Shown here one piece after another: positions 10,214 to 18,247 of a DNA stretch of 64,000 nucleotides. Source of the DNA: JAQGMJ01 sp036498945 (lineage in GTDB: Bacteria > Pseudomonadota > Gammaproteobacteria > Burkholderiales > JAEUOS01). How positions within the stretch are numbered: position 1 is the first letter of the stretch; each line of letters opens with the position of its first letter. Location: positions 124,001 through 188,000 of the forward strand of contig DASYEQ010000135.1 of the NCBI GenBank assembly GCA_036498945.1, read 5' to 3'. The notes beneath the pieces were generated by a model. The model did no database searches. It was not told where the DNA came from and saw nothing but the letters and a program-made list of their open reading frames with translations. The translations under genes were made by a program, and so were the position numbers.

Positions 10214-10302
10214 TCGTGGCCGTTCAGTTTCAAAAAATCGTCCGGCTTTGCCGGCGATTTTGCCTGAGCAGCCCGCTCAAAAGTAGGTTTTTACTTTTGA
10301 GC
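10186..10302 (-). repeat. Composite hairpin element, copy 2
   Basis: On the minus strand, hairpin A (10302-10275: GCTC-AAAAGTA, loop AAAACC, TACTTTT-GAGC) begins two bases after the quinone oxidoreductase stop. Hairpin B (10261-10232) pairs AAAATCGCCGGC with GCCGGACGATTTT. The linker AACGGCCACGAAC and a terminator hairpin follow. It is the best match to copy 1. Confidence 0.8.
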
Positions 10303-10304
10303 GT

Positions 10305-11279
10305 TTACGGCAGGAGAATCGTGCAGCCGGTGGTCTTGCGGCTTTCCAGCGCCGTATGGGCTTGCCCCACGTCCTTCAGGGCATAGCGCTGGTTGATCTC
10401 GATCTTCACCTTGCCGCTGGTGATGGCGTCGATCAGGTCGCCGGCCATTTCTTCCAGCCAGTCGCGGCGCGAGGCGTAGGTGTTCAGCGTCGGACGCTGG
10501 ACGTAGATCGAGCCCTTGGCCGAGAGTGTGGTGAGCGCCACCGGCGGCACCGGGCCGGAGGCATTGCCGAAGGTGATCATATGGCCGAGCGGCTGCAGGC
10601 AGTTGAGCGAACCTTCCCAGGTGTCCTTGCCGATCGAGTCATACACCACCGGGACGCCCTTGCCGCCGGTGATTTCCTTGACGCGGGCGGTGAAGTCTTC
10701 CTTGGTGTAGTTGATGGTGTGGGCGCAGCCGTGTGCCTTGGCAAGCGCGGCTTTTTCTTCGCTCGACACCGTGCCGATGACGGTGACGCCCAGGGCTTTG
10801 AGCCACTGGCAGGCGATCAGGCCGATGCCGCCGGCGGCGGCGTGCAGCAGCACGGTCTCGCCGGCTTTCACCGGGTAGGACTTCTTGATCAGGTAGCGCA
10901 CCGTCATGCCTTGCAGCATCATCGCCGCGCCGGTTTCGAAGCTGATCGCGTCCGGCAGTTTGATCAGAGGCGCGGCGGGCATCACGCGGGTTTCCGCATA
11001 GGCACCGGGAGGGCCGCCGGCGTAGGCAACGCGGTCGCCGGCCTTGACGTGGGTCACGCCTTCACCCACGGCTTCGACCACGCCGGCTGCTTCCATGCCC
11101 AGGCCGCCGGGCAGGGGCTGCGGGTACAGGCCGGTGCGGAAATAGACGTCGATGAAATTGAGGCCGACGGCGTGCTGCTTGACGCGGGCCTCGCCCGGGC
11201 CGGGGTTGCCGACTTCGACGTCTTCCCAGCTCATCACTTCCGGGCCGCCGGTGTTGTGGATGCGGATGGCCTTGCTCAT
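10305..11279 (-). CDS. qor: NADPH:quinone oxidoreductase (zeta-crystallin type MDR)
   Basis: A 324-residue zinc-free medium-chain dehydrogenase/reductase. The start is the ATG at 11279 (MSKAIRIHNTGG), preceded by AGGAG seven bases upstream; a longer reading frame adds only non-homologous residues. The Rossmann motif AAAGGIGLIACQWLKALG gives NADP(H) binding. EDVEVGNPGPGEARVK and GLNFIDVYFRTGLY are typical of quinone oxidoreductases. It reduces quinones or alkenals using NADPH in the cytoplasm. A composite hairpin element follows two bases after its stop. Confidence 0.92.
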   Translation of the reverse strand: MSKAIRIHNTGGPEVMSWEDVEVGNPGPGEARVKQHAVGLNFIDVYFRTGLYPQPLPGGLGMEAAGVVEAVGEGVTHVKAGDRVAYAGGPPGAYAETRVMPAAPLIKLPDAISFETGAAMMLQGMTVRYLIKKSYPVKAGETVLLHAAAGGIGLIACQWLKALGVTVIGTVSSEEKAALAKAHGCAHTINYTKEDFTARVKEITGGKGVPVVYDSIGKDTWEGSLNCLQPLGHMITFGNASGPVPPVALTTLSAKGSIYVQRPTLNTYASRRDWLEEMAGDLIDAITSGKVKIEINQRYALKDVGQAHTALESRKTTGCTILLP

Positions 11280-11423
11280 GTCTCGTCTCCTGTAGGGATG
11301 GAATGGCAGCCGCCTGCGGCCGCCGGTGGGGGCGAAGCTTATCACCCGTTACGGGCGCGATGGATTTTCGGGACATAATCGCGGTCCAATCCCGGCGCGA
11401 TGGTCGTGCCAAGGAGAGAAGCC

Positions 11424-12035
11424 ATGCCAGGTCAGACAAGGTTCGCCAGGACGACGTTGGGACAGCTCGCCGCGGGTTTCGTTTTTGCCATTGCCGCTTG
11501 CGCGGCCCATGCCATCGACGTGGCCGGCGTGGCGCTGCCCGACAGCGTTAAGGTCGGCGCCACCGACCTGCGCCTGAACGGCGCCGGAGTGCGCACCTTC
11601 ATCATCGTCAAGGTCTACGTCGGCGCGCTCTACCTGCCGGAGAAGACCGGCAGCGCCGCGGCGGTGCTGGAGGGCAAGGGCGCCAAGCGCATCTCCATGC
11701 ACCTGCTGCGCGACCTCAGCGCCGAGCGCCTGGGCAAGGCCCTGGACGAGGGCCTGGAAAAGAACCTGACCGCGGCCGAGCACGAGAAAATGGCGCCGCA
11801 GATCGAGGCGCTGCACGCCGCCATGAACGCGGTGGGCGACGCCAAGGAAAAAAGCGTGGTCACCCTGGACTACCTGCCGGAGTCCGACAGCACCCGTGTT
11901 ACGCTCAACGGCGCGCCGGTCGGCAAGCCGATCGCCGGCGCCGATTTCTACCGCGCCCTGCTCAAGGTGTGGATCGGCGATCACCCGGCGCAGTCCGATC
12001 TGAAAGCGGCGATGCTGGGGCAGACCAAGGGTTAG
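11424..12035 (+). CDS. Exported chalcone-isomerase-like protein
   Basis: A 203-residue protein with a signal peptide ending ACAAHA, then a chalcone-isomerase-like fold (VKVGATDLRLNGAGVRT, IIVKVYVGALYLPEK, GADFYRALLKVWIGD). Bacterial members of this family are periplasmic with unknown function; they are not shown to be flavonoid enzymes. The ATG at 11424 is preceded by AAGGAGAG at 11411, which decides this start over an upstream one at 11400. It lies 23 bases before ogt on the same strand. Confidence 0.85.
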   Translation: MPGQTRFARTTLGQLAAGFVFAIAACAAHAIDVAGVALPDSVKVGATDLRLNGAGVRTFIIVKVYVGALYLPEKTGSAAAVLEGKGAKRISMHLLRDLSAERLGKALDEGLEKNLTAAEHEKMAPQIEALHAAMNAVGDAKEKSVVTLDYLPESDSTRVTLNGAPVGKPIAGADFYRALLKVWIGDHPAQSDLKAAMLGQTKG

Positions 12036-12058
12036 CCAAATAGTGGAAGCGGAGAAAC

Positions 12059-12544
12059 ATGGGAGGATTACTGCGATTCGACGCCGTCGTTGCCGCGCCT
12101 TTCGCCGGCATCGGCGTGCGCGTGGCCGATGGCGAGGTCGCCGAGACCTTGTATCTACCGCCCTCGATCCGCGCGCAGGCGCCGAAAAGCCCGCTGGCGC
12201 GCGAGGTGGTGCGGCAGATCCGCGCTTATCTGCGCGACCCTTCACACGTTTTTGATTTGCCCCTGGCCGAGCGCGGCAGCGAGTTCCAGCGCCGTGTCTG
12301 GCGCGAGATAGCAGCGATTCCCCATGGCCGCACGCTTTCCTACGGCGACGTGGCGCGGCGCATTGCCAGCGGTCCGCGCGCGGTCGGGCAGGCCTGTGGC
12401 GCCAACTGGTTTTCGCTGTTGATTCCCTGCCACCGCGTGCTGGCGGCCAATGGCCTGGGCGGCTTCGGCGACCCGGTCGACGGCGCCTTTCACCTGAACA
12501 TCAAGCGCTGGCTGCTGGCGCACGAGGGCATCGCGGTCAAGTAG
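12059..12544 (+). CDS. ogt: Methylated-DNA-protein-cysteine methyltransferase
   Basis: A 161-residue suicide DNA repair protein that moves the methyl group from O6-methylguanine to its own cysteine. The active site is IPCHRV with C124, and the helix-turn-helix segment is GRTLSYGDVARRI. RAVGQACGAN precedes the active site as in the family. The N-terminal domain is short, as in stand-alone Ogt; there is no AlkA or AraC fusion. It is 23 bases after the chalcone-isomerase-like gene. Confidence 0.95.
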   Translation: MGGLLRFDAVVAAPFAGIGVRVADGEVAETLYLPPSIRAQAPKSPLAREVVRQIRAYLRDPSHVFDLPLAERGSEFQRRVWREIAAIPHGRTLSYGDVARRIASGPRAVGQACGANWFSLLIPCHRVLAANGLGGFGDPVDGAFHLNIKRWLLAHEGIAVK

Positions 12545-12556
12545 CCGGTACCGGCT

Positions 12557-13015
12557 TCATGACCCTACGCCGCGCGCCATCAGCACGGCCATCAGCGGAA
12601 TGGCGCACATCAGCGCCAGCTCGGCGTGAATGAAACGCGCGGCCGCCTTCACTTCAGTGGCCATGATCTCGCCGCCCGTGGCTTGCAGGCGCTTGCGCCA
12701 GGCGATGAAGCGCCGCGTCGGCGCGATCGAGATCAGGCCCACCAGCACGAAAAGGGCCATCTTGGTGTGGAACACCGGGTTGTGCAGGTAGAACGCCGCG
12801 CCCTTGGCGCCGAAAAACAGGCGCAGCAGGCCGGTGGCCAGTATTGCAATAGCGCCGGCGAAATAGGCAATGTCGATGGCGCCCAGGTAGCGTGCCTGGG
12901 CTTGCGTCAGCGGCCCGCGGCACAGCACCAGCTCGGCGGTGAGCAGGCCGAAGGTGGCGAAGATCGAGATGAAATGCAGGTAGGCGAGCAGGGCATCGGC
13001 TAAGGGTGGGGACAT
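12557..13015 (-). CDS. DUF2214 family inner-membrane protein
   Basis: A 152-residue membrane protein with four predicted helices (about residues 8-30, 47-67, 83-100 and 130-148). YLHFISIFATFGLLTAEL at the start and the HNPVFHTKMALFVLVGLISI segment match the DUF2214 family. Conserved His and Arg residues lie near the helix ends. Function is unknown. It converges on ogt with a 12-base gap. Confidence 0.85.
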   Translation of the reverse strand: MSPPLADALLAYLHFISIFATFGLLTAELVLCRGPLTQAQARYLGAIDIAYFAGAIAILATGLLRLFFGAKGAAFYLHNPVFHTKMALFVLVGLISIAPTRRFIAWRKRLQATGGEIMATEVKAAARFIHAELALMCAIPLMAVLMARGVGS

Positions 13016-13089
13016 CGGGGGTTTCCTTGCGGGGCGATGGCTCGCATGCTGTGTGCGCCGCTTTGCATTGTCAAGCCGGCTGTGTCAGC

Positions 13090-14001
13090 ATGGAACGCAT
13101 GAGCCCGGCCGACAGCGACCTGATCGATGAATTCTGTGATGCCCTCTGGCTGGAGGACGGGCTGGCCAAGCTGTCGCTGGAGGCTTACCGGCGCGATCTT
13201 TCGCAGCTGGCGCAGTGGCTGGGCGCGCGCGGCAAGGACCTGGCCGGGGCGGGCGAAAGTGATCTTTCCGGCTACATCAGTGCGCGCTTTGCCGCCGGCG
13301 CCAAAGGCAGCAGCGCCAACCGTCGGCTCTCCGCGCTGCGGCGCCTGTACCGCTGGATGGTGCGCCAGGGCAAGCGGGGTTCCGACCCCACCGCCAATCT
13401 CGACTCGGCCAAGCAGGCGCTGCGCTTTCCCAAGGTGCTGTCGGAAGCCAACGTGGAGGAACTGCTGGCCGCGCCCGACCTCGGCAACCCGGTGGGCCTG
13501 CGCGACCGCGCCATGCTGGAACTGCTCTACGCCAGCGGCCTGCGGGTCTCCGAACTGGTGACGGTGAAGACGGTGGAGGTAAGCCTCACCGACAACGTGG
13601 TGCGCATCACTTCCGGCAAGGGTGGCAAGACGCGCCTGGTGCCCTTCGGCGAGGAGGCGGCGGACTGGATCAACCGCTATCTTGAGGAGGCGCGGCCGGC
13701 GTTGCTGGGCGGGCGGCCGGCGGATGCCTTGTTTGTCACCGCGCGCGGGACGGAGATGACGCGCCACAATTTCTGGCACGCGGTGAAAAAATACGGCGCT
13801 GTCGCCGGCATTGCCGCCGCCTCGCTGTCGCCGCACACCCTGCGCCACGCCTTTGCCACCCATCTGCTGAACCATGGCGCCGACCTGCGCGTGGTGCAGA
13901 TGCTGCTCGGGCATTCGGACATTTCGACCACACAAATCTACACGCACGTCGCCCAGGCGCGGCTGAAGGAGCTGCACGCGCGGCATCATCCGCGCGGCTG
14001 A
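13090..14001 (+). CDS. xerD: Tyrosine recombinase XerD
   Basis: A 303-residue site-specific recombinase that, with XerC, resolves chromosome dimers at dif. The catalytic set is complete: R152 (SGLRVSEL), K177, H249 and R252 (HTLRH), H275 (LLGHSDI) and Y284 (TQIYTH). The N-terminal SAM-like domain (LIDEFCDALWLEDGLAKLSLEAYRRDL, abbreviated) is as in XerD. A second in-frame ATG at 13099 is an alternative start. The setting among conserved chromosomal genes supports housekeeping XerD rather than a phage or integron integrase. Confidence 0.93.
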   Translation: MERMSPADSDLIDEFCDALWLEDGLAKLSLEAYRRDLSQLAQWLGARGKDLAGAGESDLSGYISARFAAGAKGSSANRRLSALRRLYRWMVRQGKRGSDPTANLDSAKQALRFPKVLSEANVEELLAAPDLGNPVGLRDRAMLELLYASGLRVSELVTVKTVEVSLTDNVVRITSGKGGKTRLVPFGEEAADWINRYLEEARPALLGGRPADALFVTARGTEMTRHNFWHAVKKYGAVAGIAAASLSPHTLRHAFATHLLNHGADLRVVQMLLGHSDISTTQIYTHVAQARLKELHARHHPRG

Positions 14002-14035
14002 ACGTTGTTTTTCGTTGATGTTCGTTCATGGTATT

Positions 14036-14097
14036 GACCGCCTTTGCCGGCGATTCCATGCAGATGCCCGACAAAAGTAGGGTTGTACTTTTGTCGG
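14036..14097 (-). repeat. Composite hairpin element, copy 3 (no terminator)
   Basis: On the minus strand, hairpin A (14097-14068) is CCGAC-AAAAGTA, loop CAACCC, TACTTTT-GTCGG. A degenerate hairpin B follows (GCCGGCAAAGGCGGT). No terminator stem follows, and there is no gene on the minus strand for it to follow, because xerD and ybaK both read plus. It looks like an orphan or relic copy. Confidence 0.7.
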
Positions 14098-14115
14098 AAT
14101 GATTAAAATTCGCCT

Positions 14116-14607
14116 ATGGCGAAAAAACAGCACGTCTCGGAAACTCCGGCCACCGCCTTTCTCAAGGCGCACAAGGTGACGTTCAGCGAGCATCCCTACG
14201 AATACGAGGAACACGGCGGCACCGAGGTGTCGGCGCGCGAACTGGGCGTGGACGAGCACGCGGTGGTGAAGACGCTGGTCATGCAGGACCAGGATGCCAA
14301 GCCCCTGATCGTGCTGATGCACGGCGACTGCAAGGTCTCAACCAAGAACCTGGCACGCCAGGCGGGCGTGAAAAGCATAGAGCCGTGCAAACCGGAGGTG
14401 GCAAACCGCCATTCCGGCTATCTGGTCGGCGGTACTTCACCCTTCGGTACGCGCAAGGAAATGCCGGTATACGCCGAAAAGAGCATCTTCAACCTGGAGA
14501 AGATCTACATCAACGGCGGGCGGCGCGGCTTCCTGGTCGGGATTGCGCCGGGGGAGATCCTGCGTACGCTGGGCGCCACGCAGGTGGAATGCGCGCTGGA
14601 GGATTAG
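14116..14607 (+). CDS. ybaK: Cys-tRNA(Pro)/Cys-tRNA(Cys) deacylase YbaK
   Basis: A 163-residue editing enzyme that removes Cys from mischarged tRNA(Pro). Family landmarks are TPATAFLKAHKVTFSEHPYE at the N-terminus, KTLVMQDQDAKPLIVLM and the catalytic-lysine segment CKVSTKNLARQAG. The GGTSPFGTRK loop follows, then the C-terminal INGGRRGFLVGIAP. It begins 19 bases after composite element copy 3 and converges with folB. Confidence 0.94.
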   Translation: MAKKQHVSETPATAFLKAHKVTFSEHPYEYEEHGGTEVSARELGVDEHAVVKTLVMQDQDAKPLIVLMHGDCKVSTKNLARQAGVKSIEPCKPEVANRHSGYLVGGTSPFGTRKEMPVYAEKSIFNLEKIYINGGRRGFLVGIAPGEILRTLGATQVECALED

Positions 14608-14638
14608 CGCGCTTGCGTAGTGGCGTGCCTTTTTGCGG

Positions 14639-14989
14639 CTACGCGCGACGCTCCACCATCACGCCGACCTGCTTCACCCCCTTGATGATGCCCAGTTTCG
14701 CCACCGCCAGCTTGACGTAGGGCGTGCCGAATTCGGTGAGGATGCCGCGCGCCAGGTGGTCCGCCATGCGCTCGAGCAGCTTGAAATGGTGGGTGTCGCA
14801 CTCGCGCTGCACGTAGGTGCAGACGGCGGCGTAATTGATCGTGTTGACCAGCTTGTCGGACTCGAACACCTCGGCACCCGGGATCGCCAAATCGATGTCG
14901 AAGGTGATCGGCTGCGGATTGGTGCGCTCGCGCGGGTAATGGCCGACGATGGTGGAAATCCGCAGGTCGCGGATAAAGATCAGGTCCAT
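14639..14989 (-). CDS. folB: Dihydroneopterin aldolase
   Basis: A 116-residue folate-pathway enzyme that splits dihydroneopterin into hydroxymethyl-dihydropterin and glycolaldehyde. It begins MDLIFIRDLRISTIVGHYPRE (abbreviated), contains the conserved NYAAVCTYV with its tyrosine and the catalytic lysine in GTPYVKLAVAKLG. Length is normal. It is transcribed divergently from plsY across a short, symmetric promoter region. Confidence 0.94.
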   Translation of the reverse strand: MDLIFIRDLRISTIVGHYPRERTNPQPITFDIDLAIPGAEVFESDKLVNTINYAAVCTYVQRECDTHHFKLLERMADHLARGILTEFGTPYVKLAVAKLGIIKGVKQVGVMVERRA

Positions 14990-14995
14990 GTATTG

Positions 14996-15025
14996 TTAGA
15001 ATCGCACGCAATGGCAACATTCTAA
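14996..15025. promoter_or_regulatory. Divergent folB/plsY promoters with mirrored -10 boxes
   Basis: TTAGAAT (14996-15002) and ATTCTAA (15019-15025) form an inverted repeat. Each arm contains TAGAAT, a good -10 hexamer: the left arm for plsY (start 15035) and the right arm for folB (start 14989). The two promoters overlap face to face, so they may compete or be co-repressed. Confidence 0.5.
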
Positions 15026-15034
15026 AAGAAGAGC

Positions 15035-15691
15035 ATGGAGACTATATTGTTCGGCGTCATTGCTTATCTGATCGGATCGGTGTCCTTCGCCGTGATGGTC
15101 AGCAAGGTGTATGGCCTGTCTGACCCGCGCACCTACGGCTCGAAAAACCCCGGCGCCACCAACGTTCTGCGCTCCGGCAACAAGACGGCCGCCGTGCTTA
15201 CCCTGGTCGGGGATGCCGCCAAAGGGGCGCTGGCGGTGTGGCTGGCGACCCAGTTCGGGCCGCGCTATGGTGTCGGCGACACCGGCATTGCCCTGGTGGC
15301 GCTGGCCGTGTTCCTCGGGCACCTCTTTCCGGTGTTTTTCCGCTTCCAGGGCGGCAAGGGGGTGGCCACGGCCCTGGGCATCCTGCTCGCGCTCGACCCC
15401 TGGCTGGGGCTGGCCGTGCTCGCCACCTGGATCGTCATAGCGGCTATTTTCCGCTATTCCTCGCTGGCAGCGCTGGTGGCGGCGGTGGCTGCCCCGCTTT
15501 ACCACGCCATGTTCTGGGACCTGGACATCACTACGCTGGCGATCGGCATCATGTCGCTGCTGTTGATCTGGCGTCATCGCGGCAACATCGAAAAGCTGCT
15601 GGCGGGCAAGGAGTCGCGCCTGGGCGGCAAGGGCCAGCCGGCCGCCGCGCCGGTGCGGCACAAGGCGGTGAAGGCGAAAAAGGCACGCTAG
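15035..15691 (+). CDS. plsY: Glycerol-3-phosphate acyltransferase PlsY
   Basis: A 218-residue integral membrane enzyme that transfers acyl from acyl-phosphate to glycerol-3-phosphate, the first step of phospholipid synthesis. Five or more hydrophobic segments are visible. The PlsY signatures are present: GSVSFAVMVSKVYGLSDPR, GSKNPGATNVLR, and FLGHLFPVFFRFQGGKGVAT (20 residues). The C-terminus adds a basic Lys/Ala tail of about 30 residues not needed for catalysis. It converges with tsaD. Confidence 0.96.
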   Translation: METILFGVIAYLIGSVSFAVMVSKVYGLSDPRTYGSKNPGATNVLRSGNKTAAVLTLVGDAAKGALAVWLATQFGPRYGVGDTGIALVALAVFLGHLFPVFFRFQGGKGVATALGILLALDPWLGLAVLATWIVIAAIFRYSSLAALVAAVAAPLYHAMFWDLDITTLAIGIMSLLLIWRHRGNIEKLLAGKESRLGGKGQPAAAPVRHKAVKAKKAR

Positions 15692-15704
15692 CGCGGGGCG
15701 CCGT

Positions 15705-16763
15705 TCAGCTAATGGCGCCCAGGTCCCAGCGCGGCTTGATGTCGAAGCGATAGCCGGCGGCCTGCGCGGCGGCTTGCGCACCCTGCATCTGCAACCGGCA
15801 GGCACCGGCGTAGGCGATCATCGCGCCATTGTCGGTGCATAGCGCCAGTTCCGGGTAATGGACCCGCGCGCCCAGCCTGGCGGTGGCGGTATCCAGTTGC
15901 GCGCGCAGGCGCCCGTTGGCGCTGACGCCGCCGGCCACCACCAGCCGTTCGAGGCCGGTTTGCTGCAATGCCGCAACCGACTTCACTGTCAGCACATCGG
16001 TGATCGCCTCTTCCACCGCCCGCGCGAGGTCGGCGCGCGCCTGATGTTTGGCCGTATCCTCCAGGCCTTCCTTGCGTACCACGGTGAGTACCGCGGTTTT
16101 CAGGCCGCTGAAACTGAAGTTGAGGTCGGCGCTGCCACGCATCGGCCGCGGCAGCTTGTAATGGCTGGCTTGACCCTCCTGCGCCAGTTGGCTGAGGGCG
16201 GGGCCGCCGGGGTAGGGCAGGCCCAACAGCTTGGCGCTTTTATCGAAGGCTTCGCCGGCGGCGTCATCCACGGTTTCGCCCAGCAGTTCGTACCGGCCGA
16301 CGCCGGTAACGCGCATCAGCTGGGTGTGGCCGCCGGAGACCAGCAACGCTACAAAGGGGAACGCCGGCGGGTCGGCGGAGAGTAGCGGCGAAAGCAGATG
16401 GCCTTCGAGGTGATGCACGCCGATGGCGGGTACGCCCAGCGCCATGGCGAGCGCGCTGCCGGCGGCCGCGCCCACCAATAATGCGCCGGCCAGGCCCGGC
16501 CCGCGGGTGTAGGCGACGGCATCGACTTCTTCCAGGGTGCGGCCGGCATCACCCAGCACCTGGCGCGTCAGCGGCAGCAGGCGGCGGATATGGTCGCGCG
16601 AGGCCAGTTCAGGCACCACGCCGCCATAGTCCTGGTGCATGCGCACCTGGGAATGCAGGGCTTGCGCCAGGAGGCCGGCGACGGGCGCGTCGGCGCCGCG
16701 ATCGGTGTCGTAAAGCGCAACGCCGGTTTCGTCGCAGGAGGATTCGATTCCTAAAATCAACAC
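15705..16763 (-). CDS. tsaD: tRNA threonylcarbamoyladenosine transferase TsaD
   Basis: A 352-residue Kae1/TsaD protein that completes t6A37 modification of ANN-decoding tRNAs with TsaB and TsaE. It starts MLILGIESSCDETGVALYDT. The metal ligands H118 and H122 (HLEGH) and the C-terminal metal aspartate in LCTDNGAMIAYAG are present. It is normally next to rpsU in this group, but here an RND efflux operon sits between them. It is transcribed away from that operon. Confidence 0.96.
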   Translation of the reverse strand: MLILGIESSCDETGVALYDTDRGADAPVAGLLAQALHSQVRMHQDYGGVVPELASRDHIRRLLPLTRQVLGDAGRTLEEVDAVAYTRGPGLAGALLVGAAAGSALAMALGVPAIGVHHLEGHLLSPLLSADPPAFPFVALLVSGGHTQLMRVTGVGRYELLGETVDDAAGEAFDKSAKLLGLPYPGGPALSQLAQEGQASHYKLPRPMRGSADLNFSFSGLKTAVLTVVRKEGLEDTAKHQARADLARAVEEAITDVLTVKSVAALQQTGLERLVVAGGVSANGRLRAQLDTATARLGARVHYPELALCTDNGAMIAYAGACRLQMQGAQAAAQAAGYRFDIKPRWDLGAIS

Positions 16764-16927
16764 AATTTAAAATCGCAATATGGTTCGCATGAAGCCGCGC
16801 ACGGCATAATGGCAGGCTGCGCTTTTTGACGCCTTTTTCACAGCAATTTCGCTGCCGGCCTTTTTACTTTGTTTAACAAGTAACGTAAGGGAAAGCGCAA
16901 TCTTCCCGAAGTATACTTGCGCCCGCA

Positions 16928-18247
16928 ATGAGTCCTCCTTTCTGTAAATTGCTGCGCATGTCCCTGTTTTTGCCCGTATTTTGCTTCGGGCAAGCAGCTT
17001 TCGCGCAATCTGCGCCGGACTTGCACGCCTTGACCTTGCCGGCCGCAGAAAGCTTGATGGCGAGCAAGAACCGCGACATCTCGGCGGCACGGCGCGCGCT
17101 CGACCAGGCCGCCGCCGACGTCAAGGTGGCGGGGCAGCCGCCCAATCCGCAATTGACCCTGGGCGTGGGTTCCTACAATCCGCAACTGGGCATCGGCAGC
17201 GGCAATGCGCGCAGCAAGACCGTCGACAGCTCCGTGCGCGTCGATCAACTCATCGAGCGCGGCAACAAGCTGGGTCTTAGGGTGGACAACGCCAAAGGCC
17301 TGGAAGCGGCCGCCGGCCAGGACCTCAATGATACCGGGCGCCAGCAGTTGCAGGCGGTGCGCAGCGCCTATTACGATCTGCTGGCCGCGCAGGAGAAGGT
17401 GACAGCCGCTGAAGACAGCGCCGCGCTGTTCGGCAAGACGGTGGATGCGGCGCAATTGCGCCAGCGCGCCGGTGACCTCGCGGTGGCCGATGTCTCGCGC
17501 GTGCGCGTCGACGCCCTGCGCGCGCAAAACGACGCGCGCTCCGCCCAGGCCGATCTTTCGCGCGCCCGCCTCACCCTGGGCTACCTGATCGGCGCCGATG
17601 CGCAGTCTGCCGAAATCCGTGCCGTCACGCCGTGGCCCGTGCTCACCCAGCCGCAAGCCGCTTCCAACGAGGCGCTGGTGGATCGCCGGCCTGACGTGCG
17701 CGCGGCCCAATTGCGCGTGGATGCCGCCGACAAGGCGCGCGAGTTGGCGCAGGCGCAGCGCACGCGCGACGTTTCCATCGGCGCGCAATACGACCATTAC
17801 CCGGTGAGCGACGCCAATACCCTGGGCACCGGCAACACGTTCGGCATTTCGATTTCGGTGCCGCTGTTCCTGCGCAACAACAGCGAAGGCACCATCGCCC
17901 GCGCCCAGGCCGACTGGTACGCTGCGCGCGACAATCTCGACCGCGTACGCGCCAGCGCGCTCTCTGATGTGCTGCGCGCCCGCAGCGACCTGGAAAGCGC
18001 GGCCGAACGCCTGCGGCGGTTCGAAGGCGACGTGCTGCCGGCGGCGCAAAAATCGGCCGACTCGGCCGAATTCGCGTTCAGGAACGGCGCCATGGCCGTG
18101 ATGGACTTGCTCGATTCGCGCCGCACCCTGAAGGCGGTGCTGATCGACGCCGCCAATGCGCGCGCCGATTACGCCAAGGCCCTGGCGGCCTGGCAATCCA
18201 GCGCCGAGGCGCCGGCGGACTACGTCAACAACGGAGCAGAAAAATGA
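16928..18247 (+). CDS. czcC: TolC-family outer-membrane protein (CzcC-like)
   Basis: A 439-residue outer-membrane efflux channel with a signal peptide (LFLPVFCFGQAAFAQ) and two TolC/OEP repeats of long coiled helices. The second repeat includes NTFGISISVPLFLRNNSEG. It should form the outer exit duct of the tripartite RND pump encoded by the next two genes. A TATACT -10 box at 16912-16917 lies only 10 bases before the ATG, with no Shine-Dalgarno, so the mRNA leader may be extremely short. Its stop overlaps the adaptor start by four bases. Confidence 0.9.
   Translation: MSPPFCKLLRMSLFLPVFCFGQAAFAQSAPDLHALTLPAAESLMASKNRDISAARRALDQAAADVKVAGQPPNPQLTLGVGSYNPQLGIGSGNARSKTVDSSVRVDQLIERGNKLGLRVDNAKGLEAAAGQDLNDTGRQQLQAVRSAYYDLLAAQEKVTAAEDSAALFGKTVDAAQLRQRAGDLAVADVSRVRVDALRAQNDARSAQADLSRARLTLGYLIGADAQSAEIRAVTPWPVLTQPQAASNEALVDRRPDVRAAQLRVDAADKARELAQAQRTRDVSIGAQYDHYPVSDANTLGTGNTFGISISVPLFLRNNSEGTIARAQADWYAARDNLDRVRASALSDVLRARSDLESAAERLRRFEGDVLPAAQKSADSAEFAFRNGAMAVMDLLDSRRTLKAVLIDAANARADYAKALAAWQSSAEAPADYVNNGAEK

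Noticed and set aside
13090..14001. Phage or integron integrase
   Set aside because: Length, full XerD-type motifs and housekeeping context indicate chromosomal XerD; no attachment site or prophage genes are nearby.
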